This document shows, piece by piece, positions 6,779-14,571 of a stretch of DNA of 24,238 nucleotides. Each line of letters begins with the position of its first letter. Within the stretch, counting starts at the first letter, position 1. The notes below the pieces were generated by a model. It saw nothing but the letters and a program-made list of their open reading frames with translations, was not told the DNA's origin and searched no databases. The position numbers were made by a program, and so were the translations under genes. The DNA is from JBBRHH01 sp038222915 (GTDB lineage: Bacteria; Planctomycetota; Phycisphaerae; Tepidisphaerales; Tepidisphaeraceae), in NCBI GenBank assembly GCA_038222915.1, contig JBBRHH010000015.1, positions 1 to 24,238 on the forward strand, written 5' to 3'.

Positions 6779-8287
6779 CTACGCCGCCGGCTTAACGGCG
6801 GCCTTGACCGGCGGCTTCATCGAAAACACACGCACGCAGTTGCGTCCACCGGATTTGGCCGCGTAAACCGCCAGATCGGCCGCCTTCAACAGGTGGGCCG
6901 GTTCGCGAAACGGAGACGGCGACTCCAGCGCCGCAATGCCGATGCTCACCGTTACTGCCAGTGTGATGTTTCCGCACGACAGCGGCTTGGCCGCGATCGA
7001 CCGGCGGATGCTCTCCCCAATCGCCGACGCCGTCGCGCGCGTCGTCCCCGGAAGCACCAGAACCATCTCTTCGCCCCCAAAGCGTGCAGCAAGATCCTGC
7101 GATCTGGCCGCGCTTCTGAATAACTTGGAAATCGCCCGCAAAATCGCGTCGCCGGTCGGGTGGCCATAGCCGTCGTTGATCGATTTAAACCGGTCCACAT
7201 CCAGCAGAATCATCGCCAGCGGTTTGCCGGTCTTGATCGCAGTCTCAAAATGCTGGTTGTAGAACAGCTCAAAGGCCGCCCGGTTCGCCAATCCCGTCAA
7301 CCCGTCCGTGGAAGCCTGCTCCTTCAGCTTCTCGTTTTGCGCCTGAAGCGACACGGCCTGTTGCTGGGTTTGCAGCGTCAACTCGACCAGTGCCTCGTTT
7401 GCACGCTTCAATATTTGTTCAAAGTTGGCGGCCGCGCCAAGGTTGATCTCAAACAGCTGCGCCATCTCCTTGGTCCGGCTGCTGATCTCTTGAAAAAGCG
7501 TATCGCATTCCGCCTCGGAAATGCCGTGAGCCTCGCGACAATAATCGCGCACCTCCGTCAGCGCGCTCGATGCCTTCTCGTCGACAAAGACGTCCGCGCA
7601 GCGCCCCGCGTAATACACAATCTCCGTCAATCTCTTCAGCGCCGGATCCGCCACTTCCGCAACACGATGATGAAACGCCACCGGCACGCTTAACAGCGGC
7701 GGCAGCTTCCACTGCTCTGTCAGGATTCCCCCGACATCCGCGTGCGTCATGTGGAGCACCGCCGCTTCGTTGGTCACGAGCTCGCAATGCGTCTTCGACT
7801 TCTCGTTGATTTCGCCGTATTCATCCCCCAGCACCTGGTCGAGCACTAGCATGCCGATGTCCATCAGCAGCGCCGCCAGGAACACCTCTTCGCGCTGCAC
7901 CACGTCCAGCTTCGTCGCCAGCGTTCGTGCTGCCGTCGCCGCATAGATGGAGCGTCGCCAGTAATCCAGGTGCTTGAAGCCTTTCGACTCGGTCTTGGTC
8001 AGGTTCGTTACCAGGGAGAAACCCAGCACGAGCGTTTTGACCGACTGCAATCCAAGAATCACCAGCGCATGGCTGATCGTGCTGATGCTCTGGCTCCGGC
8101 CGTAAAAACTGGAATTGACGGTTCGCAGGATCTTCGAAGACAACGCCGGGTCTTTGGAAATGATGCGGGCAATTTCCGCGATGTCGACCTGCTCCTGCTG
8201 GGCAAGTTCAAGCACCTGCAACGCGATTGCCGGCAACGAGGGCAGAGAAGCGCATTGGCGTATTCGATTGACGAGCGGTTCATTCAT
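6779..8287 (-). CDS. HDOD-GGDEF diguanylate cyclase
   Basis: This 502-residue signalling protein has an N-terminal HDOD domain (about residues 5-210; LPSLPAIALQVLEL, and KDPALSSKILRTVNSSFYG are typical). A linker with a probable coiled coil follows (about 285-325), then a C-terminal GGDEF domain beginning STDGLTGLANR. The active-site loop is GGEEM (about 404-408), an accepted variant, so synthesis of cyclic di-GMP is likely. The inhibitory I-site RxxD is present as RSQD, five residues before GGEEM, so product feedback is expected. HDOD domains often act as input or scaffold modules. The gene is upstream of the polysaccharide-type GH-GT2 gene on the same strand with 198 bases between. No Shine-Dalgarno is clear; ATG 8287 was chosen because it starts right before the HDOD domain, but 8323 is possible. 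Confidence 0.9.
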   Translation of the reverse strand: MNEPLVNRIRQCASLPSLPAIALQVLELAQQEQVDIAEIARIISKDPALSSKILRTVNSSFYGRSQSISTISHALVILGLQSVKTLVLGFSLVTNLTKTESKGFKHLDYWRRSIYAATAARTLATKLDVVQREEVFLAALLMDIGMLVLDQVLGDEYGEINEKSKTHCELVTNEAAVLHMTHADVGGILTEQWKLPPLLSVPVAFHHRVAEVADPALKRLTEIVYYAGRCADVFVDEKASSALTEVRDYCREAHGISEAECDTLFQEISSRTKEMAQLFEINLGAAANFEQILKRANEALVELTLQTQQQAVSLQAQNEKLKEQASTDGLTGLANRAAFELFYNQHFETAIKTGKPLAMILLDVDRFKSINDGYGHPTGDAILRAISKLFRSAARSQDLAARFGGEEMVLVLPGTTRATASAIGESIRRSIAAKPLSCGNITLAVTVSIGIAALESPSPFREPAHLLKAADLAVYAAKSGGRNCVRVFSMKPPVKAAVKPAA

Positions 8288-8593
8288 GAGAGGCCCGACC
8301 AAAGGCTTCAACTCGCATTGCAAGCACTACGATGTGCGCCGCACACGCCTGATATCGACGTGAATATCGTGCCACTTTGTGCCCAGCCATCCCAAACCAC
8401 ACCCCCCTTACAAAAATATTGCAAAAATGATCCCGGCACGTCTTGTAATCTGGTTGATTTCAAACGATTAAACCACATCACACATTTCTCGCGTCGCCAG
8501 CGTTTCAGCAATTGGCACTCACACGTCCCAATGGTGATAATGCGCCGGCGTCGGCGTGTGCATTCGAGACACTGGAAAGCAAGGCACGGTCAA
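8288..8593. other. Divergent intergenic region between the cyclase and glycogen synthase genes
   Basis: This is about 300 bases with an AT-rich core at 8405-8470 and a C-rich run before it. On the plus strand TTGCAA (8419-8424) and TTGTAA (8443-8448) lie 18 bases apart and may be the glycogen synthase promoter. An open plus-strand frame enters from upstream, with an ATG at 8531, but its Arg-rich product before 8594 does not look like a real N-terminus. Confidence 0.4.
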
Positions 8594-11128
8594 GTGAAAT
8601 CCAAGCGCAAGTCATCAAAAACAAACCGGCCGGCCAAACGAACCATGCGACCAGCCGCGAAAGTCGAAGCGGCCAAAAAAAGGCCGACCGTCCCGCCCGC
8701 GAAAAAAACCAAAGCGGCGCCGACGAAAGTCGTCACGCCGGACAAAGCGCCAAGGCGTCTATCCAAATCAAACGCAAAACCATCCGTGGCAAAGAAGACG
8801 GGCCCGCGCCGTTCCGAAGCATCGCCGCCCATTGCAGCTGTCGTCACCCGCGCGGCGCAGCTCGCTCAGGAATGGACCGAGGCAACTCCCTCGGGCGACA
8901 ATCAAATGCGAAATAAAGCTCCCATCGCAATTGTGGCATTTGGCAATCACTCAGACCCTGCCGGGGAACGCATGCGAACCATTACCAAGAGCGTGGAACC
9001 CTCCGATCTGTCCGATCCATCACCCGCACCCGATGCAACGCCCGCGCGAACCATCGCGCCCACAGCAGCGCCCCAGCCAGCCCCACCCGTCGTCGAATCC
9101 AGCAAACTCGAACCGCCACAATCAACCAGGGAAATTGTGACCATCCCCGCCCCTGCAAACTCCGCCGTCGGCCAGACCCCCCGCCCGATCCAGCACTTCA
9201 CCCTCAATGACCTCCCCGCGCCGTCAACTCCCGCAATGCCCGCGCCGCTTCCGCCTCCTCCGTATATCCCCATGTCGCAAGCGCCAGAGTTGCCGGCCGC
9301 ACCGGCACCTCCTTCTGAAGATTCCGCGCTTCTCTTCGAAATCGCCTGGGAAGTCTGCTGGCAATTGGGCGGCATCTACACCGTCCTGCGTTCCAAGGCC
9401 GCCGCCATGCTCGAGCGCTGGGGCGAGCGATACTGCCTCATTGGCCCCTACAATCCGCAGACCGCCGCCGTCGAATTCGAAGAACGCCCCACCGATGGCT
9501 ACATCCGCGAAGCACTCGATCGTCTCCGCGACGCCGGCATGCCCTGTCACTACGGGCGCTGGCTCGTCGCCGGCCGGCCCAACGTCATCCTCCTCGACTA
9601 CCGCGCCCGCTACGGTTCCCTCGACAATGACAAATATCTCATGTGGAAAGACCACGGCGTCGCGGTCGACCCGGGCGATGGCGAAGTCAACGAGGTCGTC
9701 GCCTTCGGTTTTGCCGTCACCGAGTTCTTCCGCGAACTGACAAGCATCCGCCCCAACCTTCCCGTCCTCGCCCACTTCCATGAATGGATGGGCGGCGTCG
9801 CTGTTCCGCGCATCGCGCATCTCCAGCTCCCCGTCACCACCGTTTTCACCACACACGCAACACTTCTCGGCCGCTATCTTGCCAGCGACAGTCCCGATTT
9901 CTACCACCACCTCCCCTACGTCAACGCCGACGCGGAGGCCGCCAGATACAACATCCATTCCCGCTTCGCCATTGAACGCGCCGCCGCCCACGCCTGCACC
10001 GTCTTCACCACCGTCAGCGAAGTCACCGCCCGCGAGGCCACCCAACTCCTTGGCCGCTCCCCCGAAGTCATCCTTCCCAACGGCTTGAACATCCAGCGCT
10101 TCTCCGCGATGCACGAATTCCAAAACCTGCATCAGCGCTACAAAGAGCAGATTCATCGCTTCGTGATGGGCCACTTCTTTCCCAGTTACATTTTCGACCT
10201 CGACAAGACGCTCTACCTCTTCACCAGCGGCCGCTACGAATACCGCAACAAAGGCATGGACATGTTCATCGAGGCGCTCCATCGCCTCAGTTGGCGCCTG
10301 CGCAACGCCCCTCAGAAGCGCACCGTTGTCGCATTCATCGTCACCCGCGCGCCCACCCGTAACATCAACGTCGGCGTCCTGCAGAATCAGTCGATGTTCG
10401 AAGACCTCCGCCGCACCTGCGACTCCATCGAGCAGCAGATGGGGCGAAAGCTTTTCGAAGCCGCCGCCGCCGGCCGCATGCCCACCTACGCCGAGTTGCT
10501 CTCCGACGACGCACAGGTGCGCCTGAAGCGTGCCCAGCACGCCTGGCGCAGCAACCGCCCACCCACGATCGTGACCCATGACCTTCACGACGACGCCAAC
10601 GACGCCATCCTCCGCCACCTCCGCCATCGCGGCCTCTTCAACCACGCCGATGATCCGGTGAAAGTCGTCTTCCACCCTGAGTTCGTCACCGCCACCAGCC
10701 CCCTGCTCCACATGGACTACGAGCAGTTTGTCCGCGGCTGCCACATGGGCGTCTTCCCCAGCTACTACGAACCGTGGGGCTACACACCCATGGAAAGTGT
10801 TGCGCTCGGCCTGCCCGCCGTCACCACAGATCTCAGCGGCTTCGGAGCCTACGTCGAACGCGATCTCCCTGATTGTGCCAATCGCGGCATCTGCGTCCTC
10901 AATCGCAGCACGCGCTCCTTCGACGAAACCACCCAGAATCTCACCGACTACCTCTACGATTTCACGCAGATGACCCGCCGCCAGCGCATTGAGCTGCGCA
11001 ACAACGTCGAGCGCCTCAGCGACAGGTTTGATTGGTCTGCACTCATCAAGCATTACGAACAAGCCCACGAGCTGGCCCTCTCCCGTCGAGGCCAGCGCCA
11101 GGGAAAACTCGACGTGCACATGGTGTAA
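8594..11128 (+). CDS. Eukaryote-type (GT3) glycogen synthase with long basic, Pro/Ala-rich N-terminal tail
   Basis: Residues about 244-835 match the GT3 glycogen synthase family (animal/yeast type, UDP-glucose donor), which elongates alpha-1,4-glucan. Recognisable segments are GGIYTVLRSKA, LAHFHEWMGG, VFTTHATLLGRYL, LPNGLNIQRFSAMHEFQNLH, VRGCHMGVFPSYYEPWGYTPMES (E726 and E734 in the E-x7-E motif) and LSGFGAYVE. Near the C-terminus TRRQRIELRNNVERLSD (about 794-810) resembles the glucose-6-phosphate-sensing arginine helix. The phosphorylated tail of the animal enzyme is absent. Residues 1-75 are Lys/Arg/Ala/Pro-rich like a histone H1 tail, and about 76-243 form a Pro/Ala-rich linker. GTG 8594, giving MKSKRKSSK, has AAGG nine bases upstream; ATG 8531 in the same frame is the alternative. 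Transcription ends at the hairpin just past the stop. Confidence 0.92.
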   Translation: MKSKRKSSKTNRPAKRTMRPAAKVEAAKKRPTVPPAKKTKAAPTKVVTPDKAPRRLSKSNAKPSVAKKTGPRRSEASPPIAAVVTRAAQLAQEWTEATPSGDNQMRNKAPIAIVAFGNHSDPAGERMRTITKSVEPSDLSDPSPAPDATPARTIAPTAAPQPAPPVVESSKLEPPQSTREIVTIPAPANSAVGQTPRPIQHFTLNDLPAPSTPAMPAPLPPPPYIPMSQAPELPAAPAPPSEDSALLFEIAWEVCWQLGGIYTVLRSKAAAMLERWGERYCLIGPYNPQTAAVEFEERPTDGYIREALDRLRDAGMPCHYGRWLVAGRPNVILLDYRARYGSLDNDKYLMWKDHGVAVDPGDGEVNEVVAFGFAVTEFFRELTSIRPNLPVLAHFHEWMGGVAVPRIAHLQLPVTTVFTTHATLLGRYLASDSPDFYHHLPYVNADAEAARYNIHSRFAIERAAAHACTVFTTVSEVTAREATQLLGRSPEVILPNGLNIQRFSAMHEFQNLHQRYKEQIHRFVMGHFFPSYIFDLDKTLYLFTSGRYEYRNKGMDMFIEALHRLSWRLRNAPQKRTVVAFIVTRAPTRNINVGVLQNQSMFEDLRRTCDSIEQQMGRKLFEAAAAGRMPTYAELLSDDAQVRLKRAQHAWRSNRPPTIVTHDLHDDANDAILRHLRHRGLFNHADDPVKVVFHPEFVTATSPLLHMDYEQFVRGCHMGVFPSYYEPWGYTPMESVALGLPAVTTDLSGFGAYVERDLPDCANRGICVLNRSTRSFDETTQNLTDYLYDFTQMTRRQRIELRNNVERLSDRFDWSALIKHYEQAHELALSRRGQRQGKLDVHMV

Positions 11129-11160
11129 AAAAAGCACACCAGAAATTCTGGTGTGCTTTG
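11126..11160. terminator. Strong hairpin terminator between convergent genes
   Basis: A perfect 14-base inverted repeat (AAAGCACACCAGAA and its complement, 11131-11159, one-base centre) starts inside the stop region of glycogen synthase. On the minus strand it is followed by seven T residues, the classical intrinsic-terminator form for the sugar isomerase gene. On the plus strand the trailing sequence is only moderately T-rich, but the hairpin probably serves both directions. Confidence 0.88.
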
Positions 11161-11185
11161 GTATTTCATCGATCGAAAAAGAATC

Positions 11186-12211
11186 TTACCGATCGAACTG
11201 CGCATCAAACGCGATCGCCGACGGCTTGAAGTTGATCTTCTTCACAAACTCAGCTGACTCGGCCGCGCCGTGTTCCCGGTCCATCCGGCTGTCTTCCCAC
11301 TCCACGCTGAGCGGCCCCTGATAACCAATATCATTGAGTGCCACGATGATCTCTTCGAAGTTCACATCGCCGTGCCCAAGCGAGCGGAAATCCCAATACC
11401 GCCGTGCATCGGCGAACGTCACATGGCCGCCAAATACGCCAACCGTCCCGTCGCCATGTCCCCACCACGCATCCTTCATGTGGACGTGATAAATACGGTC
11501 TTTGAACGTGCGGATAAACTTGACGTAATCCACGCCCTGATAGCCCAGGTGTGACGGATCGTAGTTAAACCCAAACCGCTTGTGCCCGCCGATCGCTTCA
11601 AGGGCCCGTTGCGCCGAGGCCGTATCAAACGCGATCTCCGTTGGATGCACCTCGAGGCCGAAGTTCACGTCGACCTTGTCGAATTCATCCATGATCGGCT
11701 TGAACCGGCGCGCAAAATCGTCGAACCCGCGCTGCCAGTAAGCCTGATCCGTTGGCGGGAACGCATAGATCGAATGCCAGATGCTCGACCCGGTAAACCC
11801 GTTCACGACGGCCGGAAATGCAATCTTCTCCGGGGCCGCGTCGCGAAGTTTCCGCGCCGCTTTCGCGGTATCAATCAGCCGCTGAGCAGCGCGCTTGCGC
11901 ACGCCCTCAGGGTCGCCGTCGCCCCACACTTCGGGCGGCAGAATGCTCTTGTGCCGCTCGTCAATATTGTCGCAGATCGCCTGCCCCACCAGGTGCGCTG
12001 ACATGGCAAAGTTGGTCAGCCCATGCCCGCGCAGAATTTCCCACCGCCCCTTGCAGTAGTTGGCATCCTTCAGCGCCTTGTCGACTTCGAAGTGGTCGCC
12101 CCACGTCGCCAGTTCAATGCCGTCGTACCCAAAGCTCTTCGCCTTGGCGCAGACAGTGTCAAAGGATAGATCGGCCCACTGCCCGGTAAACAAAGTAACA
12201 GCCCGCGCCAT
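11186..12211 (-). CDS. Xylose-isomerase-like TIM barrel sugar phosphate isomerase/epimerase
   Basis: This 341-residue protein is of the AP-endonuclease-2/xylose isomerase-like superfamily, cytoplasmic sugar isomerases or epimerases using a divalent metal. Likely metal ligands are Glu187 (LEVHPTE), Asp218 (NYDPSH), His244 (YHVHMKD) and Glu304 (VEWEDS), all in their expected order, so the active site looks complete. The substrate cannot be read from sequence; related planctomycete genes are often in inositol or uncommon-sugar catabolism, which is only a suggestion. The start is firm: GGAGG lies seven bases before the ATG. A promoter with a perfect -35 lies 45-75 bases upstream, and the gene ends at the shared hairpin terminator. 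It is therefore probably its own transcription unit, though also downstream of the rsmE run. Confidence 0.88.
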   Translation of the reverse strand: MARAVTLFTGQWADLSFDTVCAKAKSFGYDGIELATWGDHFEVDKALKDANYCKGRWEILRGHGLTNFAMSAHLVGQAICDNIDERHKSILPPEVWGDGDPEGVRKRAAQRLIDTAKAARKLRDAAPEKIAFPAVVNGFTGSSIWHSIYAFPPTDQAYWQRGFDDFARRFKPIMDEFDKVDVNFGLEVHPTEIAFDTASAQRALEAIGGHKRFGFNYDPSHLGYQGVDYVKFIRTFKDRIYHVHMKDAWWGHGDGTVGVFGGHVTFADARRYWDFRSLGHGDVNFEEIIVALNDIGYQGPLSVEWEDSRMDREHGAAESAEFVKKINFKPSAIAFDAQFDR

Positions 12212-12257
12212 GAAGGTTCCTCCGAAAGATTACACGAGTCAAAACCGCGTAACCCCG

Positions 12258-12286
12258 ATGAGACCGCTTCACAGCCAAGTTGTCAA
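12258..12286 (-). promoter_or_regulatory. Promoter of the sugar isomerase gene
   Basis: On the minus strand a perfect TTGACA (12281-12286) is followed after 17 bases by TCTCAT (12258-12263), a 4/6 match to TATAAT. This gives a leader of about 40 bases ending in the GGAGG ribosome site. The GC-only palindrome GCCCGGGCCCGGGC (12289-12302) sits just upstream. Confidence 0.42.
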
Positions 12287-12310
12287 TTGCCCGGGCCCGG
12301 GCCAGAACAT

Positions 12311-12406
12311 TTACTGGAACATGACCAGAATAAGGGCTGTCACGCCGACAAACCCAAATGTCAGAAAATAGATCCGTGTCTTGCGGCTGGTCTGTCGCTT
12401 TTGCAT
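12311..12406 (-). CDS. 31-residue single-helix membrane protein
   Basis: A very short gene encodes about 31 residues. A basic N-terminus (MQKRQTSRKTR) precedes one hydrophobic helix (IYFLTFGFVGVTALILVMF), and it ends in TAA. The ribosome site CAGGAG lies six bases before the chosen ATG (12404-12406); another ATG sits immediately before it. The positive-inside pattern predicts the N-terminus in the cytoplasm. The good ribosome site, clean helix and fit in the gap between two same-strand genes support a real gene. I do not recognise a family. Its upstream neighbour is a four-helix membrane protein, so it may be a small subunit or regulator of a membrane complex; this is a guess from position. 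Confidence 0.6.
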   Translation of the reverse strand: MQKRQTSRKTRIYFLTFGFVGVTALILVMFQ

Positions 12407-12481
12407 CATCAACTCCTGTGTAAATAAACCCACACTCAATCGACTTGATCGACAGGAATGGCCAACAGCTTGCGTCCCCCA

Positions 12482-13033
12482 TCACTTTCGCAACGTCCCC
12501 ACCTTGATCTCCACCTCCCCGTACTCCCCCTTCGCCAGTCGGTTCACCAACCGGCCCGCCTTTCGCGCCAAATGCACCGTCATCGCATACAGCCCCAGCG
12601 CCAGCACCCCCAGCACCAGGTGCACAACGTCCGTTAAATACGGCCGATGCGAATAACTACCCAGCCGCGCCCGCCCCACCACCCCCCATACAAACCCAAT
12701 CGCCGGATACAAAAACAAAACGCAGGACATCGACAGCAAAATTGTGATCCATCCCAGGCGTTTGTGCCACGTTTCCCCGCCGAAAATAATCGCCGGCAGG
12801 ATGATCATCAGCACCGTCAGCACCCCAAGCGACAGGCTGATTGCGATCATCACCCCATTGCCGGTCATGACAAAATAAGCAACGCACAAGAGCGCCCACA
12901 ACAGCATCCCCAGGCACCACCGCACGTACGCACGGCTTACCGCCAGGTAATCCTCGCGCACGCTTCCCGGCGGAGCCTTCGGAATCTCCGCCTGCTCTTG
13001 AACAACCGCGGCCTTTTTCTCTTTACCGGCCAT
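12482..13033 (-). CDS. Four-helix integral membrane protein of unknown function
   Basis: This 183-residue protein has a charged cytoplasmic N-terminus (about 40 residues). Four predicted transmembrane helices follow at about 41-57, 61-85, 95-119 and 133-153, then a basic, strand-like C-terminus (GEYGEVEIKVGTLRK). I do not recognise the family. The helix-rich middle resembles small planctomycete inner-membrane proteins annotated as hypothetical. Start 13033 was chosen because GAGGG lies just upstream of that ATG; an in-frame codon nine bases earlier lacks such spacing. It follows the preceding membrane-protein gene with a 45-base gap in the same direction, and the tiny membrane protein follows it, suggesting one transcript of membrane components. 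Confidence 0.72.
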   Translation of the reverse strand: MAGKEKKAAVVQEQAEIPKAPPGSVREDYLAVSRAYVRWCLGMLLWALLCVAYFVMTGNGVMIAISLSLGVLTVLMIILPAIIFGGETWHKRLGWITILLSMSCVLFLYPAIGFVWGVVGRARLGSYSHRPYLTDVVHLVLGVLALGLYAMTVHLARKAGRLVNRLAKGEYGEVEIKVGTLRK

Positions 13034-13078
13034 TGCCCTCATTATCGACGTTCGAACCCAAAATGGTAATCACTTCTC

Positions 13079-13783
13079 TCAAACATCCGTGTCCTCCTTC
13101 GAACTCTCAAACGGCAGCGGCGGCGGATCGCCAGCCACCCTGCTCATCTCCCCCTCCTTCAACTCCGAACGCACCTGCGCACCATACCCCGCGCCCTCAG
13201 GCGCCTGCTGCCGCTGAAACTGCTGCACGTATTTCACCTGAACCCGCGCCCGCGCCGCCTCCAACTGCGGCCTCGCCTTCACCGCATCCACCAGCCAGGC
13301 CACCGCCAATCCCAGTAACACAAGCGCAATGATCGGGACAATCGCCCCGATCAGCCCGCCCTGGGCCAAACTCGACACCACCATCAGCACCAGGAACAAC
13401 AGCAACCCCGAACACAGCACGATGGACACAATCGCCGCCGTCTTGCTTCCCCGCCAGACCAACGCTGCCAGCGCAAAAAGAATCGCCCCCACCACCGCGC
13501 CCGCGACGCCCATTCCGAGTATCAACTTCGAAAATGAAGTGCCCGACTGTTGTTCAAGATCACGAATCCGCGCCACCTGATCCGCCGGCAGATGAAATTG
13601 CTCAATGGGTACTGTTGACGCCAACCCGACACATAGCCCGCCAAACATGAACAGTCCGCCGAGTACGGCCAGCAACAGGCTCGACCGCCGCCCGGGCGCT
13701 CGTAACTGCCCAAACGGATCGGCCGCCTGCCTGTAATCGATGTTCGGCCCCGGCGGTTGATAAGGATCGTTTGGCTCGCTCAC
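13079..13783 (-). CDS. Membrane protein with Pro-rich N-terminus and four helices
   Basis: This 234-residue protein opens with a Pro/Asp-rich segment (MSEPNDPYQPPGPNIDYRQ). Four predicted helices follow at about 35-55, 87-110, 115-138 and 143-166, then a long charged tail (about 167-234) with a predicted helix and a Pro-rich end. No domain or catalytic motif is recognised. A start at GTG 13783 is supported by GGAGAG about nine bases upstream. It lies 46 bases downstream of rsmE and 45 bases upstream of the next membrane-protein gene, all on the same strand, so co-transcription is likely. The function is unknown. Confidence 0.72.
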   Translation of the reverse strand: MSEPNDPYQPPGPNIDYRQAADPFGQLRAPGRRSSLLLAVLGGLFMFGGLCVGLASTVPIEQFHLPADQVARIRDLEQQSGTSFSKLILGMGVAGAVVGAILFALAALVWRGSKTAAIVSIVLCSGLLLFLVLMVVSSLAQGGLIGAIVPIIALVLLGLAVAWLVDAVKARPQLEAARARVQVKYVQQFQRQQAPEGAGYGAQVRSELKEGEMSRVAGDPPPLPFESSKEDTDV

Positions 13784-13829
13784 AAACTCACACTCTCCGC
13801 AAACACCGCGCCGCCATTCATACTGGCCC

Positions 13830-14561
13830 TCATACCTTGCCCGGTGCGACCACGGCCGCCATCAGACAAGCCGCACACAATGCCGCGGTCTCCACGCGGA
13901 GGATCGTCGCGCCAAGCGCCACACCCGTCAAGCCTGCCCGATCAAACGCCTCCACTTCCTTCTCCGACCATCCACCCTCGGGCCCAACGAACAACGTCAC
14001 CCGCGAAACCGCCCGTTCAATCAGCTCCGACACCACCGCGCCCGCCGGCCGCGCCCCCGCCGCCGTTGAAAAATAAAACCCCGGCCCATCCGCGCCGATC
14101 TCCGCGACCACTTCCGCCACGCCCGTCAGCGGATATATCTTCATCACCCCGCGCCGCCGCGATTGTTTTGAAGCCTCGGCAGCCAGCCTCTCCCACCGCT
14201 GCCGCTTCCCCGTCCCCTCCGGCAACACCACGCTTCGTGCCGCCGCCAGCGGAATGAAAACATCCGTCCCGAGCTCCGCAAGCTTTTCAATCATCCAGTC
14301 CACCCGCGGCCCCTTCGGCACGGCCGACGCGATCGTCCAGCGCAGCCCGCCAAGCTCCGCCGCCATCACAACCCCCGCCCGCACCGTCAGCACCGGATGC
14401 GTCGAAAGAATCTCCCCGGCCGCCAGCTTCCCTGCATCATCAAACAACTCCACCACATCCCCCACCGCCAGCCGCAACACATCGCGCGCATGGTGCGACT
14501 GCGCCGCATCCAGCGACACCTCTCCGGAATGAAGTTCGGGAACATGTATGCGCCTAACCAC
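13830..14561 (-). CDS. rsmE: 16S rRNA (uracil-1498-N3)-methyltransferase
   Basis: At 243 residues, with the full SPOUT-type RsmE layout, this enzyme methylates U1498 of 16S rRNA using S-adenosylmethionine. An N-terminal PUA-like part opens with VRRIHVPEL and HHARDVLRLAVGD. The knotted methyltransferase domain follows with WMIEKLAELGTD, SKQSRRR, the signature FVGPEGGWSEKEVEAF and LGATILRVETAAL at the C-terminus. Length matches the family. The start is taken as GTG at 14561, because the residues before it are not family-like and a longer frame to 14846 would run under the opposite gene. There is no Shine-Dalgarno, but a good promoter ends only ten bases before this GTG, so the message may be leaderless. 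It heads a minus-strand run of membrane-protein genes. Confidence 0.93.
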   Translation of the reverse strand: MVRRIHVPELHSGEVSLDAAQSHHARDVLRLAVGDVVELFDDAGKLAAGEILSTHPVLTVRAGVVMAAELGGLRWTIASAVPKGPRVDWMIEKLAELGTDVFIPLAAARSVVLPEGTGKRQRWERLAAEASKQSRRRGVMKIYPLTGVAEVVAEIGADGPGFYFSTAAGARPAGAVVSELIERAVSRVTLFVGPEGGWSEKEVEAFDRAGLTGVALGATILRVETAALCAACLMAAVVAPGKV

Positions 14562-14571
14562 GTAACACGAG

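Noticed and set aside
7970..8593. Glycogen synthase starting at 7970 or 8531
   Set aside because: 7970 would lie antisense over the HDOD-GGDEF gene. 8531 remains possible but gives an Arg-rich, unlikely N-terminus and no clear ribosome site.
9224..11137. A 637-residue open frame on the minus strand opposite glycogen synthase
   Set aside because: It is antisense to a clear GT3 enzyme, its product is Val/Gly/Glu-rich without domains, and it arises from codon bias in GC-rich coding DNA.
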